A stretch of 64,000 nt of DNA from DASXRA01 sp963737425 (GTDB lineage: Bacteria; Actinomycetota; Actinomycetes; Mycobacteriales; Jatrophihabitantaceae), in contig CAVTSX010000010.1 in the NCBI GenBank assembly GCA_963737425.1, positions 124,001 through 188,000 on the forward strand, given 5' to 3'. Under the pieces are notes generated by a model, which worked only from the letters and a program-made list of their open reading frames with translations, was not told the origin of the DNA and did no database searches. This document shows, in pieces, positions 9,105 to 17,414 of the stretch. The position numbers and the translations under genes were made by a program. Position 1 is the stretch's first letter; every line of letters starts with the position of its first letter.

Positions 9105-10029
9105 AGGTCACCGGTGCGTCGAATGCGGCGCGGCGTGAGGCCCGGCGCAGGGCGAGCAGTATCGGGCGGCCGACGACGAGCAGTGCCACTGCGGTGGCAG
9201 CGCCGCGGGGGATGTCGAAGCCGAGGCTCGTACTGACGCTGAAAGCCAGCCAGCGCTGGAGATTCTCAGCGAGAGGCGCGTGCGGCGCGAACGTGACGGC
9301 CGCCGACGCCCCGGTGTTCGAGGTGCCGAACGGCCAGAACCAGAGATTGAGCACGAACCCGTAGACGACGCCGGCGACCATGCCGTAGGTGGCGAGCATC
9401 GCCAGTTCCGCGCGTCCGCGGGCGCGGGGGAGCAGTCCGGCGCACAGACCCACCCACCCGGCGGCAAGCATCTGGAACGGCAACCACGGACCGCCGCCAC
9501 CGGTCAGCGCCGCCGAGGTGAACATCGCCACATTGCCGAGCACGAATCCGAACCCCGGACCGAGCACGCGGCCAGCCGGAATGAGCAGGAAGAACATCAA
9601 CTGGACGCCGGTCACGCCGCCGGTCAGCGGGCGCAGCAGCGCGCTGATTCCGGCGAGAATGCCCAGCAGCGCAACGGCTTTCGCATCAAGGCCGCCGTCG
9701 GCGATCTCGGCCGCCACCACGAGCAGCAGTAGCGGCAGGATCAGCAGGAAGATCCACGGGGCGTCGTGGGCGTGGGCTGACTCACCGCTCTGGAAGCCTA
9801 TGAGCAGTGGCCACGTGAACGCGCCGATACCGACGAGGGTCACCGCGATCATCGCCGCGAGTGCCCGTGGTCGAAGCTTCAGGGCATGGCCGTGGCGGTG
9901 TCGCGTGGTCGCCGCAGCCGGCTTCCCCGCTGAGACGGCCGGATTCGGGTTGTCCCGGCGGGGCATCGCGTCGATCTGGATGGCGTTGTGGAGTGGACGG
10001 TCGGCGGTGCGCCTTTCCGGCGCGCTCAT
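9085..10029 (-). CDS. ECF transporter S component, probably cobalamin (CbrT-like)
   Basis: A 314-residue membrane protein, the substrate-capture subunit of an energy-coupling-factor importer. After a basic, His-containing cytoplasmic N-terminus there are about six membrane segments. The signatures SALLRPLTGGVTG, LGPGFGFVLG and GPWLPFQMLAAGWVG resemble CbrT-type S components for cobalamin. ATG 10029 overlaps the ATPase stop (ATGA), so translation is coupled. It is the last gene of the riboswitch-led operon from 15201. Specificity is inferred from family resemblance and from the cobalamin riboswitch. Confidence 0.85.
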   Translation of the reverse strand: MSAPERRTADRPLHNAIQIDAMPRRDNPNPAVSAGKPAAATTRHRHGHALKLRPRALAAMIAVTLVGIGAFTWPLLIGFQSGESAHAHDAPWIFLLILPLLLLVVAAEIADGGLDAKAVALLGILAGISALLRPLTGGVTGVQLMFFLLIPAGRVLGPGFGFVLGNVAMFTSAALTGGGGPWLPFQMLAAGWVGLCAGLLPRARGRAELAMLATYGMVAGVVYGFVLNLWFWPFGTSNTGASAAVTFAPHAPLAENLQRWLAFSVSTSLGFDIPRGAATAVALLVVGRPILLALRRASRRAAFDAPVTFTGDGS

Positions 10030-11642
10030 CGCGCACTCGCAAGCGCGTGCCGAACATCGGACACGGTCAGATAGGGCAGTGGCGCAAGAACCTTCGCGAC
10101 CTGCGGCGCGAACACCGGCGAGTGGGTGACGACCTCGCGGCTCGGACCGTCGGCCACCACCTCGCCCGCCGCCAGCACGACCGTGCGGTGGCTCAGTTCG
10201 GCGGCCAACTCGACGTCGTGGGTGGCCAGCATGATCGCGTGGCCCTGGCCGGCCAGCGTGCGCAGGGCATCGACCAGCCGGGCCTTCGCCGGGTAGTCCA
10301 GGCCGCGGGTCGGCTCGTCCAGCAGGATCAGCGGCGGGGCCGTGGCCAGCACGACCGCCAGCGCGAGGGCGAGCCGCTGCCCCTCGGACGTGTCGCGCGG
10401 ATGAGTGCCGCCGTCGACCCCGCCGGCGATCTGCTGCAACAGGGCGGCCGCGGTGCCGGGTTCGAGACCGGCTTCGCGGTCGGCGCTGGCGCATTCGTCG
10501 GCCACGGTCTCGGCGTAGAGCAGGTCGGCCGGCTGTTGCGGCACGAGGCCCACGTGGTGCACCAGCTCCCTCGGGCGCAGTTGCCGCGGGTCCGCGCCCC
10601 CGGCAAGACGAGCGGTACCGCGCGCGGGCTTGATCAGCCCGGTAAGCGCGTGGAACAGCGTCGACTTGCCTGATCCGTTACGCCCCATCACGGCGACGAT
10701 CTCGCCGCTGCGCACGGTGAGGTCGACGGCGTCGAGCGCCACGAGCGAGTCGTAGCGGACCGTCAGGCGATCCGCCGTCGCAACGGGCTCGCCGGCCGGC
10801 GTCGGGACCTCGGCGCGCGGCGGTACCTCTGGCAGGCGTTCGCGCAGCTGCGCCGCCGCACGACGGGCATCGCGTACGGACAGCGGCGGCGGCGACCATC
10901 CGGCGACGCGTGCGAGCTCGACGACGGGACTGACGATCGGCGAGCGCAACATGATCTCGCCGGGCGTTCCCCGCTCGACCGGGCGGCCGTCGCCCGGCAG
11001 CCAGATCACGGAGTCCGCGTACTGGATCACCCGCTCGAGGCGATGTTCGGCCATCAACACCGTGATCGCCAGGTCGTGCACCAGCCGCTGGACGGCCGCG
11101 AGCACCTCCTCGGCGGCGGCCGGGTCGAGCGCGGACGTCGGCTCGTCGAGCACCAGTACCTGCGGATGCGCGGTCAGCACGGCGCCGATCGCGACCCGCT
11201 GGGCCTGCCCTCCGGACAGCGACGCGAGCGGACGATGCCGCAGTTCGGCAAGCCCGAGCAGGTCGAGGGTGTCTTCGACCCGCCTGCGCATCACGTCCGG
11301 GGGGAGCGCGAGCGACTCCATCGTGTACGCCAGCTCGTCAGACACCGTGTCGGTGACGAACGTCGCGCACGGATCCTGACCGACGACCCCGACGATGTCG
11401 GCAAGATCGCGTGGGCGGTGATCGCGGGTGTTACGTCCGGCGACGGTCACCGTGCCGCTGAGGGTGCCGCCGGAAAAATGCGGGACGAGGCCGTTGACCG
11501 TGCCGAGCAGTGTCGACTTGCCGCTGCCCGTGCCGCCGATCACCAGGCAGAGTTCGCCGTCGGGCACCTGCAGCGTGACGTCGCGCAGCACCGGTGCCAC
11601 GGCGTTGGTGTAGGTGACGCTCACCGACCTGAAGTCGATCAT
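10026..11642 (-). CDS. ECF transporter ATPase, two fused ABC domains
   Basis: A 538-residue double ATPase replacing the usual EcfA/EcfA' pair. The first domain has Walker A GGTGSGKST (about 36-44), LSGGQ (about 142-146) and VLVLDEPTS. The second has GRNGSGKST (about 320-328), a degenerate signature TSEGQ in place of LSGGQ, and LILLDEPTRGLD. ATG 11642 overlaps the T-component stop by ATGA, and its own stop overlaps the S component by ATGA, so T, A-A and S are translationally coupled. It energises uptake by the membrane module. Confidence 0.93.
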   Translation of the reverse strand: MIDFRSVSVTYTNAVAPVLRDVTLQVPDGELCLVIGGTGSGKSTLLGTVNGLVPHFSGGTLSGTVTVAGRNTRDHRPRDLADIVGVVGQDPCATFVTDTVSDELAYTMESLALPPDVMRRRVEDTLDLLGLAELRHRPLASLSGGQAQRVAIGAVLTAHPQVLVLDEPTSALDPAAAEEVLAAVQRLVHDLAITVLMAEHRLERVIQYADSVIWLPGDGRPVERGTPGEIMLRSPIVSPVVELARVAGWSPPPLSVRDARRAAAQLRERLPEVPPRAEVPTPAGEPVATADRLTVRYDSLVALDAVDLTVRSGEIVAVMGRNGSGKSTLFHALTGLIKPARGTARLAGGADPRQLRPRELVHHVGLVPQQPADLLYAETVADECASADREAGLEPGTAAALLQQIAGGVDGGTHPRDTSEGQRLALALAVVLATAPPLILLDEPTRGLDYPAKARLVDALRTLAGQGHAIMLATHDVELAAELSHRTVVLAAGEVVADGPSREVVTHSPVFAPQVAKVLAPLPYLTVSDVRHALASAR

Positions 11643-12736
11643 GTCGGTGTCACCGCGATCGGCGCCGGCCGGTAGGCCAGCGGCACCGCCGGCGTGCAGA
11701 ACGCGGGAATCGCGGCCAGCAGCGTCACCAGAAACGGCAGTAGCGGCAAGGTAGGCCAGGCCAACGGCAGCCCGGCGTAGAGCGAGTCGTGGACGAACGC
11801 CTGGTACGCCGCGGCAACGGAGGCGCCGCACGCCACGACCAGCCATTCCGGCCAGCCCCAGGGGTCAGGTTGGTAGCGGGTGCGGCTGACCCGGCGCCCG
11901 GCGAGCAGGGCGCCCGCGGTCGCGATCGCCACGCCGCAGACGAGGACGACGCTGCCCAGACGATGGTTCGAGGACGAGTCGATGATCTGGTAGGTGCCGG
12001 CGATCGCCCCGCCGAGGCCGAGCAGCACCAGCCCGGCGGTGACCCGCCTCGTCCAGGGCGGCTGGCCGGCACGCCGTCCGTATCCGCGCGAATCCATCGA
12101 CGCAGCAAGCTGAATCGCCCGTTCCAGCGACTCTTCCAGCACCGGAACAACCAGGCCGTGTACGCCGCGCAGGCCGGTCAGCGGGCGCCCGCGCAGGCGC
12201 TGCGCCGTGCGTACGCGCACGATCGACTCGGCAAGCTGCGGCACGAACGTCATCGCCACCACGACGGCAACGCCGACCTCGTAAAGCGCGGCAGGCAGGA
12301 TCCGGACGAGCCGGGCCGGATGGGCAAGGGAATTCGCCGCGCCGAAGCAGGTGATGAGCACGGCTAAGCGCAGCCCCGCATCGAATGCGTTGAGCAGCGC
12401 CTCGGCGGTGATCGGGCCGCCCAGCGAGAGCCCGGCCGTCCAGTGCGGCAACGGGATCGACGGCAGCCGGAACAGCACGTGCCCACGCGTGCGCACGCCA
12501 ACGAGCACCTGCAGCAGCACCGTGATCCCGATCGCCAGCAGGCCGAGACGGAACAGCATCCCGAACGCCCGGGCCCACGGCGCGCGCACCCGGCGGGCGG
12601 CGACGACGAGCCCGGCAACGGCGGCAATCGTCAGCAACAGCACGGGATTCGTCGTGTGCATTGCCGCGAACGCGAGGCCCAGCGCCCACAACCACCAGGC
12701 ACCTGGGTGCAGCAGCCGGGGCGCGGGGGGTGCCAC
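11639..12736 (-). CDS. ECF transporter T component (CbiQ/EcfT family)
   Basis: A 365-residue transmembrane coupling subunit. It contains the two cytoplasmic Ala-Arg-Gly coupling motifs of EcfT in AQRLRGR and SMDSRGYGR, which contact the ATPases, flanked by hydrophobic helices. Extra C-terminal membrane segments make it longer than the usual ~260-residue EcfT. GTG 12736 begins directly after the TGA of the preceding DUF4430-like gene, indicating one transcript. This membership ties the secreted proteins at 12737-15201 to transport. Confidence 0.9.
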   Translation of the reverse strand: MAPPAPRLLHPGAWWLWALGLAFAAMHTTNPVLLLTIAAVAGLVVAARRVRAPWARAFGMLFRLGLLAIGITVLLQVLVGVRTRGHVLFRLPSIPLPHWTAGLSLGGPITAEALLNAFDAGLRLAVLITCFGAANSLAHPARLVRILPAALYEVGVAVVVAMTFVPQLAESIVRVRTAQRLRGRPLTGLRGVHGLVVPVLEESLERAIQLAASMDSRGYGRRAGQPPWTRRVTAGLVLLGLGGAIAGTYQIIDSSSNHRLGSVVLVCGVAIATAGALLAGRRVSRTRYQPDPWGWPEWLVVACGASVAAAYQAFVHDSLYAGLPLAWPTLPLLPFLVTLLAAIPAFCTPAVPLAYRPAPIAVTPT

Positions 12737-13603
12737 TCAGCTGCCACCCTGGCGACGCAGGCGCCAGAACGCGACGCCGCCGATCGCAGCCGCCGCGGCC
12801 AGGCCGATCGCAGCGCCCACGGTGGGTGCCGCCGACGAGTCGTCGCCGGCTTGCTTGTCCGCGGCCACCGGCGAGGTCGACGGATCCGGCAGCCGCAATG
12901 CCTCGCCCTGACCGTCCACAGTGGACGGTCGCGATGCGGCAACGGCCGGCGCGCTGCGAGAGCTCGTCGAGCGACGACGCGTCGGCGTCGTGGCTGTTGC
13001 TGCGCTCGCGGTGCGAGGGCCGGCGGTCGGGCGCGTGCTGCCGCCTGCCGCGGGAGCGGGTGAGTTCGGGGCGGCTTGGCTTGTCGGCGCCGGTACGTGC
13101 ATGGTGTTGGAAGGATGCGCCGTCGGTGTCCTGCTCACCGGATGCGGTGGAGGCGGCGGGGGTGGCGCGCTGTCGTGGCAGACGCTGGCGTAGCTGGTGG
13201 CGGCCGGTTTGACCTGGTTGCCGTACGCCCAACCTTCGACGGTGCCGGCACTCGGATGGTAAGAGCTCGCGCCCAGATTGCTGAACACCCAGCCGCTACC
13301 GGTGCTGTGCCAGTACGCCCAGAAGTTACTGGTGTCAGCGTGCGGCGGATTCGGAAAGCCGTCGATCGCGTCGATGATGCCGTCCTGCCGATAGTGCACA
13401 GTGGCGATCGCGTTGAGCACATCGTCGCCGGTCATGCCCGATGTCCAGGCCACGCAGGCTGTTTTGTCGCCGGCAATGACAATCGCGACGTGCGACGGGC
13501 TCGCGGTCGCCGCCGGGGCGGCGCCGATCGCGCCGATCGCGAGCCCGGCCAGTCCAAGTCCCGCTGCTGCGGCGAGTCGCAGCGCGCGACCGACGCGGCT
13601 CAT
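12737..13603 (-). CDS. Secreted, membrane-anchored DUF4430-like protein, probable B12-binding partner
   Basis: A 288-residue exported protein with a signal peptide (about 1-35, ending ATASP). A compact domain (about 36-145) has TGDDVLNAIATVHY, DGIIDAIDGFPN, FWAYWHSTGSGW, GASSYHPSAG and VEGWAYGN. This matches the pattern of DUF4430, the fold of the C-terminal beta domain of intrinsic factor/transcobalamin. Two cysteines (ACVAW and SVCHD) could pair. A Pro/Ser/Thr stalk and one C-terminal membrane helix follow, with no LPxTG. It overlaps the upstream toroid gene by four bases and abuts the ECF T gene. B12 binding is inferred. Confidence 0.72.
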   Translation of the reverse strand: MSRVGRALRLAAAAGLGLAGLAIGAIGAAPAATASPSHVAIVIAGDKTACVAWTSGMTGDDVLNAIATVHYRQDGIIDAIDGFPNPPHADTSNFWAYWHSTGSGWVFSNLGASSYHPSAGTVEGWAYGNQVKPAATSYASVCHDSAPPPPPPPHPVSRTPTAHPSNTMHVPAPTSQAAPNSPAPAAGGSTRPTAGPRTASAATATTPTRRRSTSSRSAPAVAASRPSTVDGQGEALRLPDPSTSPVAADKQAGDDSSAAPTVGAAIGLAAAAAIGGVAFWRLRRQGGS

Positions 13604-15201
13604 GTCCGCCGGCGGCGACGTCCGGCGAGGATCGCCAGTGCACCGACCAAGATCAGGACGACTCCGGCGATCGCCTCGAGCAGGAGCGCACGCCCGTCCG
13701 TGCCGGTAGCCGGCAGGTCGGACGCCGACTGCAGGCCCGTCGATCCGGGCGCTTCACCGGTCGAACTCGTCGCCGGCCCGGATGCGCTGGACGTGGGCGT
13801 GGGTGACGCCACGGCGACGGTGACGGTGAACGCCGGTGACGACGCGGTCAGCCCGGAGCTGAGCCCCGTCAACTGGACGGTGTGGCTGCCGGTCGCAAGC
13901 GCCGCGGGCACCGTGAAGGTGACCTTCGCGGTTCCGTCAGCACCGGCCGTCGCGGTTCCGACGGCCACTGCGGCCGAGTGCACCGTCGCCCGTACCGATT
14001 CGCCGACACTGAACCCGACGCCGGTGACGGTCTGCTGCCCGCCCCGTGCGGCCGAGCCGTGCACGAGCGAGGCCGTCGGCGCGAGGACGGGCGCGTCAGC
14101 CGATGCGCCGTTGTCGGTCAATGTCGCGAGCGATGTGCCCGTGGCCAGGCCCAGCAGGCCGTCGGCGGTGGCCTTGACCGACGCGGTCGGGTCGAACTTG
14201 CCCTGGTACTTGAGCGCACCGCGTGATGCGGTCGCTCCGATCGTCACGCCGGTCTTGACCTGCTGGCCGGCCAGCCATGATCGCGACGTGCTCACGTTGT
14301 GCCCGCCCGCGGCGAGTGCCGAAGCGGCCAACCCGGTCGAGTCGACGTTCGGGCCACCCTGTGCAGTCCACGAGCCGTTGGCGTTGCGCTTGGCGGCCAG
14401 CCAGTTCAACGCCATGGTCAGTTCGGCATTGTGCCCGCCGAGCGCGGCCAGCGCCGCCGAAGCGTACGAGGTCGAGTCGAGATCTGAGGCGCAACCGTTC
14501 GCGGTGTCGGTCAGCACGGTGAACCCGCCGTCGGCACACTGCAGCGAGAGGAAATACTTCACCGCAGCGTCCGCCGGGGCGAGACTGCCCCCGGCGCGTG
14601 CCTCGGCGAGGATCACGAACGACTCCGCGACGCTCGAGAAGACGTTACGGCCGGCGCCGACCGCCGGGCAGTTCGGCACGGTGAAGTCTGTCGTCTGCAC
14701 CGAAACGCTCGTGCACTCGTCGTCCTTGAGCGCCTGGAGCAGGTCGAATCCGCCGAACTGGCGTGGATCGGCACCGGCGACCATCGCCGCCACGGCCGCC
14801 TTCGCGACCGACCCGTCGAACGGGCCGGGCTTGCCGCTCGTGTCGTGAATCGAGGTGTATTCGTCGACATGCTTGGCGAGGTACGCGATCACGGCGTCGA
14901 TCTTGGCCTTGCCGGCCTTCGCCGCACCCAGCGCGAAGATCGCGTCGGCGGTGGTTCCCCCGTCGAAGGAGTACTGGTTGCCGAACTTGAACTCGAGGTG
15001 GTCGCCTGACGGCGAGGGTTTGTGCGACGCGCCGACGAAGCGCTGCACCAGCCAACCCGCCGCCGCGGCCGCGGGATCGGTGGTCGTCGGCGGTGTCGTC
15101 GCGGCCCGTGCCGGTGTGGCCGATACGACCAGAGCAGCGCCGGCTGCAGCGGCGATCAGACCGACACGGCGCGGGAACGACAGCCAGGACACTGAACGCA
15201 T
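13600..15201 (-). CDS. Secreted alpha/alpha-toroid (prenyltransferase-repeat) protein with LPxTG anchor
   Basis: A 533-residue exported protein: a signal peptide (about 1-33), then terpenoid-cyclase/prenyltransferase-type alpha-hairpin repeats (about 40-330) with repeat turns such as LQCADGGF and NGSWTAQGG. An Ig-like segment (about 375-455), a Ser/Thr-rich stalk and a sortase signal follow, with LPATG at about 496-500, a membrane helix and RRRRR. The repeats have no terpene-cyclase DxDD motif, so a ligand-binding rather than enzymatic role is likely. This is the fold of the N-terminal domain of intrinsic factor/transcobalamin. It is first in the operon under a cobalamin riboswitch. ATG 15201 follows AAGGGA. 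Confidence 0.78.
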   Translation of the reverse strand: MRSVSWLSFPRRVGLIAAAAGAALVVSATPARAATTPPTTTDPAAAAAGWLVQRFVGASHKPSPSGDHLEFKFGNQYSFDGGTTADAIFALGAAKAGKAKIDAVIAYLAKHVDEYTSIHDTSGKPGPFDGSVAKAAVAAMVAGADPRQFGGFDLLQALKDDECTSVSVQTTDFTVPNCPAVGAGRNVFSSVAESFVILAEARAGGSLAPADAAVKYFLSLQCADGGFTVLTDTANGCASDLDSTSYASAALAALGGHNAELTMALNWLAAKRNANGSWTAQGGPNVDSTGLAASALAAGGHNVSTSRSWLAGQQVKTGVTIGATASRGALKYQGKFDPTASVKATADGLLGLATGTSLATLTDNGASADAPVLAPTASLVHGSAARGGQQTVTGVGFSVGESVRATVHSAAVAVGTATAGADGTAKVTFTVPAALATGSHTVQLTGLSSGLTASSPAFTVTVAVASPTPTSSASGPATSSTGEAPGSTGLQSASDLPATGTDGRALLLEAIAGVVLILVGALAILAGRRRRRT

Positions 15202-15334
15202 GAGCGGAATCCCTTGATGGGCGGCCCGGACGTGAAGTCACGCGACCACCCCGGAGAACGTCGTCGCCACAGCGTCGCACGGGGCATCCACGAGGACTCC
15301 GCGCCGCAGACCACGACGGCGTATGTGGAGTGAC

Positions 15335-15470
15335 GGTCCCGGTCAGGCGTTCCGACTCGTCTGCTGGCTTTCGATCAGCGGACCTACGGCTGCGGGTCAG
15401 TGCCGGACTTGGACCGGCTTTCCCTGAACCTGGATCGACTGGTGCGCTGGTCATGGCACCACACCTGATC
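15335..15470 (-). promoter_or_regulatory. Cobalamin riboswitch
   Basis: Read on the minus strand, the conserved aptamer core is present in order: GGGAA (15424-15420), the GGT..AA.TCC element, CTGACCCGC and CCGT. AAGCCAGCAGAC, matching the B12 box, follows at about 15370-15359, with a closing GC-rich stem near 15341. It lies about 130 bases upstream of ATG 15201. In actinobacteria such elements lower expression of B12 uptake or synthesis genes when adenosylcobalamin is plentiful. The outer boundaries are approximate. Confidence 0.88.
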
Positions 15471-15531
15471 CCCCCGGGTCAATTGCCCGCCCCGCTATGG
15501 TCGAACGTCACACGAGCGAGAGGCGGCGCGG

Positions 15532-15732
15532 ATGAGCTGGGTCTGGCGACTCGAGGCGGCCGACGGAGACACTCTTTCGGCGCCGGCATCGCCCACACAC
15601 GCGAGCCAGTCCGACGCCGAGAGCTGGCTTGGGGAGATCTGGCGAGACCTTGCCGAGCAGGGTGTTGCGCAGGTCAGCCTTCAACACGACGGCGAACTCG
15701 TCTACGGGCCGATGCCGCTGTCAGCCGGCTGA
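15532..15732 (+). CDS. Small conserved actinobacterial protein
   Basis: A 66-residue acidic cytosolic protein with GAGAGGCGG before ATG 15532. The pattern MSWVWRLEAADG, QSDAESWLGEIWRDL and VYGPMPLSAG resembles a short conserved actinobacterial family of unknown function. It starts close to the riboswitch but runs the opposite way, so the riboswitch does not control it. No enzyme motif is visible. Confidence 0.65.
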   Translation: MSWVWRLEAADGDTLSAPASPTHASQSDAESWLGEIWRDLAEQGVAQVSLQHDGELVYGPMPLSAG

Positions 15733-15828
15733 CGCCATCGGTCGCATCTGCGCGAGCCCAGCCGCATGGAAGATCGGGGCTACTATTCGCAAGATAGGCA
15801 CAACCGCCGCTGACGCGGGAGGTTGGAC

Positions 15829-16674
15829 ATGGCCGTCGTATACGCGCTGATCGCGGTTCTCGGTCTGGTGGCGATCTACTTCGCGCTCGGAGCGCGGGTG
15901 GTGAAGCAGTACGAGCGCGGTCTGATCTTCCGGCTGGGCCGCGTACTCGACGAGACCCGCGGCCCTGGGTTGACGTTGATCCGCCCGGGTATCGAGCGGC
16001 TGCGCAAGGTCAACGTCCAGATCGTGACGTTGCCGATTCCCGCGCAGGACGGCATCACCCGCGACAATGTCACCGTCCGAGTCGACGCGGTCGTCTACTT
16101 CAAGGTCGTCGACCCGGTCGTCGCGATCGTGAACGTGCAGGACTATCGGTTCGCCATGCTGCAGGTGGCCCAGACATCGTTGCGCTCCATCATCGGCAAG
16201 AGCGAGTTGGACGATCTGCTGTCCAACCGGGAACGGCTCAACCAGGGGCTCGAGGTCATGATCGACAGTCCGGCGCTGGACTGGGGCATCCACATCGATC
16301 GGGTCGAGATCAAGGATGTCGCGCTGCCGGAGTCGATGAAGCGGTCGATGTCGCGCCAGGCCGAGGCCGAGCGTGAGCGTCGGGCGCGCGTCATCTCCGC
16401 CGAGGGCGAGTTGCAGGCTTCGCAGAAGCTTGCCGAGGCGGCCGCCACGATGGCCGACACTCCGTCCGCGCTGCAACTTCGGTTACTCGAAACCGTCGTC
16501 GAGGTCGCGGCGGAGAAGAACTCGACGCTGGTGTTGCCGTTCCCCGTCGAGCTGCTCAGGTTCCTCGAACATGCGCCTGGGTCCACCAGCGGCGCGGCCG
16601 CGAACGGAGCCCTGGCCGCGTCGGGCAACGCCACGAAAGCGGTTGACGACGGCGTGCTGCACCGATCGCATTGA
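15829..16674 (+). CDS. SPFH/Band 7 slipin (stomatin-like) protein
   Basis: A 281-residue membrane-scaffold protein. One N-terminal hydrophobic segment (about 1-20) precedes a Band 7 domain with VVKQYERGLIFRLGRVL, RGPGLTLIRPG and VTVRVDAVVYFKVVDP. SMKRSMSRQAEAERERRARV is the usual slipin coiled region. Such proteins oligomerise at the inner face of the membrane. ATG 15829 has GGGAGG six bases upstream, and TTG 15823 is less likely. No NfeD partner gene lies beside it. Confidence 0.92.
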   Translation: MAVVYALIAVLGLVAIYFALGARVVKQYERGLIFRLGRVLDETRGPGLTLIRPGIERLRKVNVQIVTLPIPAQDGITRDNVTVRVDAVVYFKVVDPVVAIVNVQDYRFAMLQVAQTSLRSIIGKSELDDLLSNRERLNQGLEVMIDSPALDWGIHIDRVEIKDVALPESMKRSMSRQAEAERERRARVISAEGELQASQKLAEAAATMADTPSALQLRLLETVVEVAAEKNSTLVLPFPVELLRFLEHAPGSTSGAAANGALAASGNATKAVDDGVLHRSH

Positions 16675-16737
16675 GGCGCGACACGCTGCGTTGTCTCGGT
16701 CGGCGGCGCAGGGGCCGTTGCGGGTTACCGTGGACGC

Positions 16738-17403
16738 GTGGGCCCCGCAAGAACGCTGGCCTGCTCGGCCGGTTGCATCGTCACGCTCGTCGCCGCGGCG
16801 GCGTGCAGTTCGAGCGCGTCGAAGAATGGCGGCCCCGCGAAGGGTCCGGTGACGGTCATCGTCACCAGAACGCCGTCCTCTTCAGCCCCATCGTCGAGCG
16901 CGTCGAGCAGTGCGCCCGCCCTCGTGAAGCGCCTCGGTGTCATCTGCGCCGACGTCTTGCCGAAGTTCGACGTCGACGATGCTCTCGGCCGGCAGCTTCT
17001 CGGCAAGACGGCGTTCGTTGTCGGCCTGCCCGATCACGCGATCGGCAAGCTGGGCTACATCAACTGCCAGTACGGCGTCGGGACGGGTGCCGCCGCGGTG
17101 CCCCAGGTCGAGGTCACCGTCAGCCTCTACAACACGCCGGCCCAGGCAGCGCGCCGCGCCGCCGTTACGCTCACGGACTACCGCGACCACGGGGCAGCCC
17201 TGACCGCGACCACGGTGGCCGGGCATGACGGCTCGATCCTGGTCGGCGGCAGGTCGAGCGGCTACGACGTCCCGCTTCTCGTTGTGGCCTCAGGTCAGCG
17301 CGCGGTCGCTGTCAGCGTGGCCAGCAGCGTGGTGCCGGCCGCCAAGCGCAACGAGATCATGACGAAGATCGCCGCGCTGGTCGTGACACGAAGCGGCGGC
17401 TGA
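16738..17403 (+). CDS. Putative lipoprotein
   Basis: A 221-residue protein from GTG 16738 with a signal peptide ending in lipobox AAAAC (Cys at about 23), a Ser-rich linker (about 24-60) and a mature domain of about 155 residues. That domain has two cysteines (VICAD and INCQY), possibly a disulfide. It resembles the general layout of actinobacterial DUF3558-type lipoproteins, but I cannot assign the family firmly. It probably sits on the outer face of the membrane. Confidence 0.7.
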   Translation: MGPARTLACSAGCIVTLVAAAACSSSASKNGGPAKGPVTVIVTRTPSSSAPSSSASSSAPALVKRLGVICADVLPKFDVDDALGRQLLGKTAFVVGLPDHAIGKLGYINCQYGVGTGAAAVPQVEVTVSLYNTPAQAARRAAVTLTDYRDHGAALTATTVAGHDGSILVGGRSSGYDVPLLVVASGQRAVAVSVASSVVPAAKRNEIMTKIAALVVTRSGG

Positions 17404-17414
17404 GGGCTCCCTGG

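Noticed and set aside
13076..14848. A 590-residue plus-strand open frame.
   Set aside because: It lies opposite the two B12 surface-protein genes, which have signal peptides, repeats and sorting signals. It is a shadow of high GC content.
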